Assembly (NCBI RefSeq): GCF_029784155.1
Contig: NC_073693.1
Span: 313,883,304-313,947,303, forward strand
Length of the DNA: 64,000 nt
Source: Uranotaenia lowii
Lineage: Eukaryota > Arthropoda > Insecta > Diptera > Culicidae
Direction of reading: 5' to 3'
How positions within the stretch are numbered: the first letter of the stretch is position 1; the number at the start of each line of letters is the position of its first letter. Below, piece by piece: positions 56,135 to 64,000 of this stretch. A program made the position numbers and the translations under genes. The notes under the pieces are model-generated. The model did no database searches. It was given only the letters and a program-made list of their open reading frames with translations, and was not told the DNA's origin.

Positions 56135-58300
56135 TGGGGGGTCTAGAACAACATTTTTTTTTGAAGATTTTTTAACCTTTTTAATGGTTTTTTCAAAGAC
56201 AAAATCCTACAAATCACTGTGAAAACGTTTGTCTTACCTTTAGCGTTGATCCAACTTCATAAATCAATAACATGATCTTAAAGGAAATTTTCCTGGCTAC
56301 AGCTTTGTAGGGGATATCAAAGGTTTAAAAATTGAAAGAAATGAGTTTCAATGTGACAAACGGAGAGATTATTAATATTTCGTATGAAAAATCTAATAAA
56401 ATTTATCAGTCTATCAGCTTAGTTATTGATTGTAGGGTGTTTAACTGTTCAGAATGGTATATTAACTTTAAAATCAATCGTTTACATAAATTTGATCAGA
56501 ATAACGAGCATTTATGGGCTTTTATAATTCGAGAAAACATATCTTTCTCTTTTTTGTCGATCCGATTTTTCCGAAATTGGAGGAATAAATAAATTGCAAG
56601 GTATTTTAAACAGAAACTTGATAAATTCTTCGAAAATTCAAACATTTGAGAGATCGAAAGCCATACTGTAGAAGATAGAAATTATATCGCCTGTTTTTTA
56701 TGAAATTTTAAAACATTTCGATGTAAATTATTTCGATTTTTTTTATTTGTTTGCAATGTAAATTGTATAAAAAATTTGTGGCATGCAAGTTTTTGTCCAA
56801 TTTTGTTTTCCAAATTATTGAAAATTTTAATTTATTTAAATTATCCCCACCGCCCTCATGATGCTTAAACTCCAAGTCAAAAAATCGGATTTCAAATTTT
56901 TCCCAGCCTTATGAAAAAGATGGCACCTACTGTATTTGAAAATTTTGTAACTCATTCCATACTTGGGGCAACGCAACATATCGAAAATGTGCATAATTGG
57001 GGCAAATACATGTAAAAAATAAATTTAAAGCATTTTAATCCACTGCAATAAATTTTTTTCATGAAACGATGTTATTTTTTGTTTTCATAAAAGTAAGAAA
57101 ATGACATTTCAGGGAAAAGCCAAAAATGCAGGAATCCCCAGACAAATGTTTGCATGTTCCAATGAATGTATTGCGTATTAAAACGAAATAAAAAATCGAG
57201 AAAAATCCGAAGCCTTAAGATCTGACAACTTAAAGTGAATATTTGATGTTGAGATTTTGTAATCATCAATGAAAGACTTTAGGTTGAGTTCGTGTACTTT
57301 TGTCAAAAATGAATAATCTTGAATTTTCGCTTGAAAACTCAAATTCTACTAAATTTTAACATACACGAATGGATCCAAAAACGCTTTCATATGCAATCAA
57401 ACATAAACAAAAGGTTGATATGGGCTTGTGATATAGCTCAGTTGGCAAGTCTGTTGTCTCCTGAGCCGATGTCCGCGAGTTCGAGCCCAAGAGTAAACAT
57501 CGAACACAGTTGTACCGGATGGTTTTTCAATAACGATCCGCCAACTGCAACGTTGATAAAGTCGCGAATGCCATAAAAATGGTAAAACGACTATAATCGA
57601 AACAAAAAAAAAAAAAAGGTTGATATTTATTTTTGTTTTATATATGACACTTTAACATCTTTGTGGTGACCGTGTCTATAGATTAACAATTGATTAACAG
57701 TGAAAACCAGTGAAAAAACCTTCAGAAACCATCAAAAAGGATGTAAGATTATTCAAAATTTTGACTTAAATGTAAGAATAAAGTCCAATTTGTTTCCTAG
57801 TTCCAATTATTTGTACATGAAGTCCTCAACCTTAGCTCAAAATAGAAATAACTAAATTTTCAAAAATGGTGGGAGACTTTTTTTCACAATAAAACCCCAC
57901 AAATGCACTTTTCTTCAGATTATCCTGATCAAATCTAAGTAAAAGAGTGATTTTTCAATGTAATTTTCCATCCTGAACATTAAAACACTCTACAATCAAT
58001 AACTAAGTTGATAGACTACTATCTGGTCCTTGTACAATCATTCATGAGAAAATTTATTAGATTTTTCAAATGAAATAATACTAATCACACATTAATGTCA
58101 CATTACAACTCATTTCTCACAATTTTAATGACTTTGATATCTTCTACAAAGCTGTAGCCAGGAAAATTTCCTATAAGATTACGTAATTGATAAATGAAGT
58201 TGTATCAACGCTTAAGGTAAGACAAACGTTTTCACAGTGATTATTATGATTTTGTCTTTGAAAAGACCATTAAAAAGGTTAAAAAATCTTCAGCCTTTCT
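56135..58300. mobile_element. Element bounded by long inverted repeats of about 340 bp
   Basis: 56135-56475 and 57960-58300 are inverted copies, diverged but clear. Shared blocks are GAAGATTTTTTAACCTTTTT, GTGAAAACGTTTGTCTTACC, TTTCCTGGCTACAGCTTTGT and ATTGTAGRGTGTTTTAA. The interior is AT-rich and non-coding and holds the second SINE. The exact ends and target duplication were not resolved. Confidence 0.65.
57422..57613 (+). mobile_element. tRNA-derived SINE, family 2, with poly(A) tail
   Basis: A-box TAGCTCAGTTGG (57434-57445) and B-box GAGTTCGAGCC (57477-57487) in a tRNA-like head. A body of about 100 bp and an A-rich tail follow. The flanks share AAAAGGTTGATAT (57409-57421 and 57614-57626). 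It differs in sequence and tail from family 1. About 190 bp long. Confidence 0.88.
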
Positions 58301-59280
58301 CCCGATACATGTTAAAAAAAATCTGCGATTTTTTATAGCCTAAAAATAAATTATTGCAGCTGAATTTAGTCTCGGAAACATATTTGAGTCACGTTACAAG
58401 CTTTCCAAAACTATAAATTTTTGTAAAAATTGGTTGAGAAACTAGAGAGTTTTAGCGAACAAAGTATTTCACGTCATTTTATCCAAGGTGATTTAAATAA
58501 TTGTATTCCAAGTATCGAAATGTAAAGTGTTTAAACACAAACAAGATTCAAGCAAAAAAATCAGAATGTTCGAAAAGAAAACTGGTTTCAATAAAATAAA
58601 AGTGATGTATTGAAAAAAATAAAACGATGCGATAAAACTGATATTCTATTCTTTTGTTGGTAACATTCGAGTTTTACTTCATAGTCCTGAAGTAAAATAT
58701 GCAAAAATATATAAAAATGGAGAGGCATTTTAATTGTAACACCTGCACGTATAAACTAAGGTTACCTGATTGCCCGGATTTATCCGGGTTTACCCGAATA
58801 TTAAATACAATATTTGGGAACAGTTCGGACCGGCGCAATTGCCTGGATTTGTGATGCAATAGGGCGTGACGTGAAATCGTTGGAATTTTTTTCAGTTATA
58901 TGCAATGTAGTTGCGCTGGGAGGTTAAAGCTGGCGGTCTCAAATCGAATCATCCCCGGTCGCATTATGTTCTTATGCCAATGGTGCTATTTATGATATTG
59001 ATTACTCACGATTGGCATGGAGGCTGAATTTTGAGTGTAGTTTTGGACCACCCTGAGATACAGCTTTTAAATTTTTGAAGAGTTTATACATTTCATTATT
59101 ATGCGTAAAAAAAATAAGAATTTAAAAATCAATTTTGAACATGTTTCCTTACATCATGAAACCTTAGTTTCATCAAAGCAGTTGACTTAATGACCCTATT
59201 TTTATCGTTATCAATCCGGAAGAAACATTTTCTCAGAACGCAAATCAAGGAATCAAAAATTTCCTAGAGCTCGGGATGTT
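58301..59280. other. Non-coding stretch with a dispersed repeat copy
   Basis: No gene recognised. 58755-58860 (GATTGCCCGGATTTATCCGG, then ATATTTGGGAACAG and GGACCGGCG) resembles 63405-63520 (ATATTTGATACAAAATTTGG, then AGTCCGGCCC), a dispersed non-coding repeat. Confidence 0.45.
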
Positions 59281-62200
59281 GTCAAAGGAATTAAAACATT
59301 GTTAACGGAGGCCACCTTCTGCTCTTTAACCTCCGGAAGCGAAGCAAAGACTGGGCCAGCCAGCCAGCCAGCCAGCCAACAGCAGCAGGTCCCAGAACAA
59401 AAGTTATTTCCGTTTCCTTGCGGGGAAACAAACTCAAATCCGAACAGTTGCGCGCCTAAAAGTAACAGGTTGTTGGCAGATTAAATGGCAATTTTCGAAC
59501 GCTTCGCCGGAAAACTCTGCTCCCCAGCCCAGATCCGGGGCCCCGGTGGAAGATGGCGGGAGGATGAACTCGAACTTTATAGTAGGTCGAAAGTTTCCGA
59601 AAGCAATTAGGAAAGTTGTTTAAATGATCAATACGTAGGAACTCTCCTTCAGCGAAGTGCCCGATACGGTACACTAATTGGATCGAATGTCAACAGAGGT
59701 AATAAAGTGGAACCTTTTATAGAAAACTAGCAGACCCGGTAAACTTCGTCTTACCATGTTTAACTTGGCGTCTCGCTGTCGTGAACATGTCCTAGTTTTT
59801 TTAAAATATCCTTCTTTTCCGTTTACTCGAATTGTCACGCTTAATTCTATCGGAATCAAACCTAAAAATTTTAACTCAATTCTACGGGTCTTTACATAGA
59901 TTATCAAAACATTACCTTCAATCAATCTTACATGCATCTTACAGGAAAACTTTTAATCTACTTTTCTTTGATTCGGATGCTTTGAATATTGCCGAATGGT
60001 GTCAGGTATCAGCTTCCCGTTGAAAATTGGAGTTTTTCAGCACTCAACGTGACCATCAAACTTGGCAAGCCTCTTGTAGCATGCTTAAAAAAATTCACTC
60101 TTTGTAGCTCGTTCCATAAATAACTTTATGTTGATTGTATCTATGTTTCATTTATTGAATACCATTAAGTTGATTCACTCCGCTTTGCTCGAGTTCACAT
60201 TAAGGTTGAAATCGGAATCAAAAGTTTCTCATTAATTGGAATTTATTGCATATGAATCATTATGGAAAAAGAATTTTGAATATCGGGACCATTTAAGGAG
60301 TGTTTGCCCAATATTATGCCTAACGCAGTACTTTCAGCTCCCAAGTTTCTTCGGAGAGAAGATTTTTTACTAACCATTTTCAAGCAGCTTTTTGTTCACT
60401 ATTTTCACCCTTGGAAGCAGTGGTAATTAAATAATATCCATATTTTCATCAAAACCATGTCAAAAAAAATTCACCGTTTTATTATTTATTTCAGCAAAAA
60501 ATGCTTATTAAATTCCTTTGGACATTTACTCAATTAATACAAAAACGATCGGTTTTGAAAGGAGGAAAAAATATGTTAAGATTTTTTTATATTCAACAGA
60601 ATTACAGCAATTTTATTTGCATTTTTATTCTAATGGTCATATCTGCCAATTTAAACCATTGTTTTTTAAGATTCTAACTGAAACATTGAGGTTTTTGAAA
60701 ATTAAATAGATCGAAAAGAGCTAATCTGTTAAGGCTACAATGATTCCATGAGTTCATTCGTTTTTTCTGAAAGTTTTCATGTACATATGCCTCGAAACCT
60801 TTAAAAACATATAAGTGTCTTTCGGCTATAATCACAGTTCAACTTTCATATTGTTTGAAAAAGAAATATCTAAGTAAAGGTACATTTGTCCCATTTACTG
60901 ATGCAAGTGAAAACACATTGCTCTTTTTCAGATGCGTCAGTGTAAAGACTTTAAAGTAAATTTAATACTTTTTCCTTTTTTGACTTTTTTATCAACTTTC
61001 ATTGATATATCTGCAGTTGCCTCAGAATAAAATAATGCTTGGTACTTCAATTTCACTGAACACTGTTTTACCATAAGACCTTCATTTACAAAGAAATTTA
61101 ATAATTTTGAATATCCGCTTCAGATTTAACATTCGGCATACCCTTTCTGATCATTTTGGAGAAATAATTCTTAAAAGGTATATGTTTCATGACTAAAAGG
61201 CGCGTTGCCACTTGTTTCACCGTGTGAAATGACAGGAGTTAATATCATTTTCGATACTTTCAGGTCATAATAAAAACTTATCAAAAAAAAATCTGCTTGT
61301 GCTATCAAAAAAATAATGCTTCTGGAATATCAATCCCAGAAAAACTTTTCAACAAAAAAGCGGTCTCTTCTATGTAGCCAAAATATGTTAAACATAAACA
61401 CACTTTCATGTTAAGTACGTACTTGATTTCTGTGTAAACAAACAGTGAACCTGTAAACAGTTTTTCGGTGAATGATTTAAAAAAAAAGTAGAGTTTATTT
61501 AGTCAGATTGTTTAATTGGGCTCAACGATTTATAGATGAAGAAATAATGTGAACATGTATACATTAATAATTTATTAATTTTTTGTAAATGTTGAACGTT
61601 TGCACTTGCTCTAGTGTATCTTTTAACAGATATTTCTTTCATTTTTATTGATCACTTTCACTTATGCTTGCAAAAAATCAAAAAGTTCTTTGCATTAGGC
61701 CTACATCAATCCTATATGATCCTATTTAAAGGACAGGCTCTTGTTCAGTTCATGTGTCTGTTCATCTCCAATGGATTTTGTTGTTGTTCTGTAAATTTAA
61801 AGGCACCCGAAACATTTCCAGTTAAGCACATTTGTACATGTTCGAAAAATGTTTCTAGTGGTATTGGATTATAAAATTGTATGTAAATCTTCCCACTTTC
61901 TTTTTTTCAAATGTCCACAAAGAGTCAAACGCATACCATAATTTTATATACATCAGTGCTAAATTCATATTTTTCAGACAACAATTTCTGCTGAACTTAA
62001 AATAGTTCTTTTTCTAAATCTTTTCAATGGTATTGATTTGATCGGCAAAATATCAATCTGGGCGTCATTCATTACTTTGTGCTGTACAAATGATCCAGGA
62101 ATCAAGAAGAAAAAAACACATCTAGGCTTCATATCGCTACCACATGCATTGAATGAGATTATGCTTGGTTTAGAAATGCGCGCCCAAATATTTCAACTAA

Positions 62201-62827
62201 TCTAGTATGCTATGCCATGGTTACCATCCTCTCTCGACGTTTGCTTGCGACGCCTTGGACGACCATAGAGACGAAAAACAAATCGCCCGGCGCCCGAAGT
62301 AAAGAAAATCTCCAAAAATGGATGTCATGACTTTAATTTCATTCAAAAAACTACAAATTTAATTATTACGGACAATTGATGCGACTTTCTGTTATTTTTA
62401 TTCGATATAAACCGATTCGCATGCCTACAGAATATTCTAAAAATAATTTCATTTGAATCGTTTGGGTCATTTCGGAGGAGTAGTACTACAAACACCGTTA
62501 CAAGAGAATTTTATATAATAGATTAAAATTCTACGACAATCCCGAAAAAGATAGAAACATTCTCCAGTCCGAAACTCTGCATGACGGGTGGCTGAAGTAA
62601 ATAATTATAAAGTTCTTTGGCGCACAAAACTGGGTTTCGTTATGTGAATTGCTTTATGCCGCAACGATAAATCCCGGGAAATAAAACTTTAGCCTCAACT
62701 TGGTCATCATTTTAATATTTTCGGTTATGACCGGCAGCTGACCTTTTGTGGGTGGTTTGTCGAAAGCATGAACGAAGAAAGATGCACACGATATTCGTTT
62801 CCCCATAAGTAGTGCAGTAAATATATG
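59281..62827. other. Non-coding stretch
   Basis: A GC-balanced patch at 59310-59680 includes a CCAG repeat (about 59352-59378). AGCAGACCCGGTAAACTTCG near 59730 looks like the edge of a widespread insect repeat. 61153-61270 is the partner of 9598-9722. No coding region is recognised. Confidence 0.4.
61153..61270 (+). repeat. Dispersed repeat, partner of 9598-9722
   Basis: Inverted relative to 9598-9722. Shares TCATTTTGGAGAA, AAGGCGCGTT and GTGAAATGACAGGAGTTAA. Confidence 0.6.
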
Positions 62828-62864
62828 CATAAAAGCTTTAACGACGAACGTTCGCCAGTCAGTC
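62828..62864 (+). promoter_or_regulatory. Possible RNA polymerase II core promoter
   Basis: A TATA-like GCATAAAAGC (62828-62837) lies about 30 bp upstream of TCAGTC (62859-62864), which matches the arthropod initiator with A at 62861 as the start. Spacing is right for TATA-Inr promoters. The surrounding 62600-62880 is less AT-rich than its neighbours. No coding exon was recognised downstream in the window, so this rests on two short motifs. Confidence 0.3.
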
Positions 62865-64000
62865 GTTTACCGAAAGGCGAGAGATAGTATATTGCAGGGT
62901 TGAAGCATCTGCAAGGATAAAACTTGATGAATGCTGCCTTTTACTATAGATTTTGAAGCATTATAAAAAGCTGCTATTTTCTGCTGTTTTCGGAATCGAA
63001 AAGAAAAATAAATAAAGTTAAGTTCAAGAGTGATTGAAAAAAGTATTTTGATCAAACTTTAGGTTTAAATTTAAGGTTTCATTTCAATGGAATAACAACT
63101 TCAACAGTATTTAGAAACGTTCTTAATTTCATCTGGAGGCAACGATCAATTGACTTATTTTGTTTCAGCTCTGGGTGAAGTAGTTTAGATATCCTATCTA
63201 CTTAACTGGCATGTTGAGAAGCAATAATTATTCAATCAGTTGTCACTACACCCAAGCTTCAAAGCAAAATGATGCATGACTTCTACATTCAAACGAAACA
63301 AGAAAAAAACATGTCATGGTATTTTCTTCATATTTGATGATTCATACAAAGATTAGAAAAAAAAGGAAGTTCATTATTAGAGTAGAGTCTGATGTGTGGG
63401 TGTAAGCTTGTCTGATTACTCGGTTTTAATCAATTTCCCCCGGATATTTGATACAAAATTTGGAAAAGCCTAGTCCGGCCCGATTATCCGGATTTTGTTT
63501 GAACTTAGCCCGGCTTTATTCACTTTATACGCTATCTCATACAAAAAACCCAGCTCAAGTTTATTAAAATTTACCATCTATCGTATCTATCGCTTTTTGG
63601 ACTTTTCGGAACTGTTATCGTTCTAGAAGTCAACAAATTTACTTGAAAATGAAAAAATATTAGCACACGGTCGCAATTTGAATTTGGTTCAAAACTAATA
63701 TACATAATTTGGTTATTCAAAAGTTTAAATTATTTGTGTTGTGATCGATTACTTTTGTGACGTGAATTCACGCTGGAACTGACCATTTTTAACTTGAAAA
63801 CATACCACTTTGATTTCCTGTTCTTTCTTAGGTAATTGAATATTTGTTTCTCCAAAAAGTTATAGAGAAAACAATTACCCAAAATTTGATGTTTATAGCT
63901 TCTCGATTGAACAACAATGAACCAAGTTTTGCTTCTTTGAAATTGTGACGTGAATTCACTCAATTTTAAAAGACTGAAGGATAGTGGACTGAATTCACGT
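62865..64000. other. Non-coding stretch to the window end
   Basis: AT-rich. 63405-63520 is the second copy of the repeat at 58755-58860. CGTGAATTCACG-type words occur near 63761, 63947 and 63991. No gene seen. Confidence 0.4.

Noticed and set aside
57425..57495. Functional tRNA gene
   Set aside because: It is the head of a poly(A)-tailed SINE with 13-bp target duplications.

Overview
This is a window of an animal nuclear genome, most likely a dipteran and probably a mosquito (Culicidae). Genes have introns with GT-AG borders, and the DNA is AT-rich with long non-coding stretches. There is a pair of insect-type seven-transmembrane odorant-receptor-like genes. The transposons include Tc1-like elements whose catalytic spacing is DD37E, a type known from mosquitoes, plus BEL/Pao LTR elements, LINEs and tRNA-derived SINEs. 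The species cannot be named from the sequence. No CRISPR array, rRNA gene or functional tRNA gene was seen.

Only two host genes are well supported. They are paralogous receptor genes at 11311-12797 (minus) and 48471-49991 (plus), each with four exons of matching phase, encoding 420 and 431 residues. They sit in the arms of an inverted segmental duplication (9763-13318 and 48103-50392) and point away from each other. Comparing the arms shows insertions unique to one side: a LINE, a 155-bp TTAA MITE, and a 307-bp indel.

The roughly 35 kb between the arms is almost all nested mobile DNA. A Tc1-like element (13328-24077) is split by a 9.6-kb BEL/Pao element (13897-23526, minus). That element has near-identical LTRs, a PHD finger at the Gag N-terminus, a single-base frameshift in pol, an inverted 526-bp copy of its own RT region, and a poly(A) retroposon inside its 5' LTR. 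Next comes a second BEL/Pao fragment (about 25200-30317, plus). Its integrase region carries two DNA transposons (27312-28714 and 28915-29885), each with a clean target-site duplication. Then come a truncated LINE, a piggyBac-like TTAA element (33579-37279) holding a LINE and a SINE, a mariner-type transposase relic, and a 5.4-kb hAT-bounded element (38284-43727). The interior of the last is a satellite of about 40 units of 122 bp, arranged as two opposed arrays. I regard it as the most unusual structure here.

Left of the duplication are long-TIR elements with poly-G ends (one interrupted by a DD37E Tc1 element) and a BEL/Pao gag-protease pseudogene. Right of it are a hAT-type non-autonomous element, two different SINEs, a long-inverted-repeat element, and AT-rich DNA without recognisable genes. 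One possible core promoter lies near 62860.
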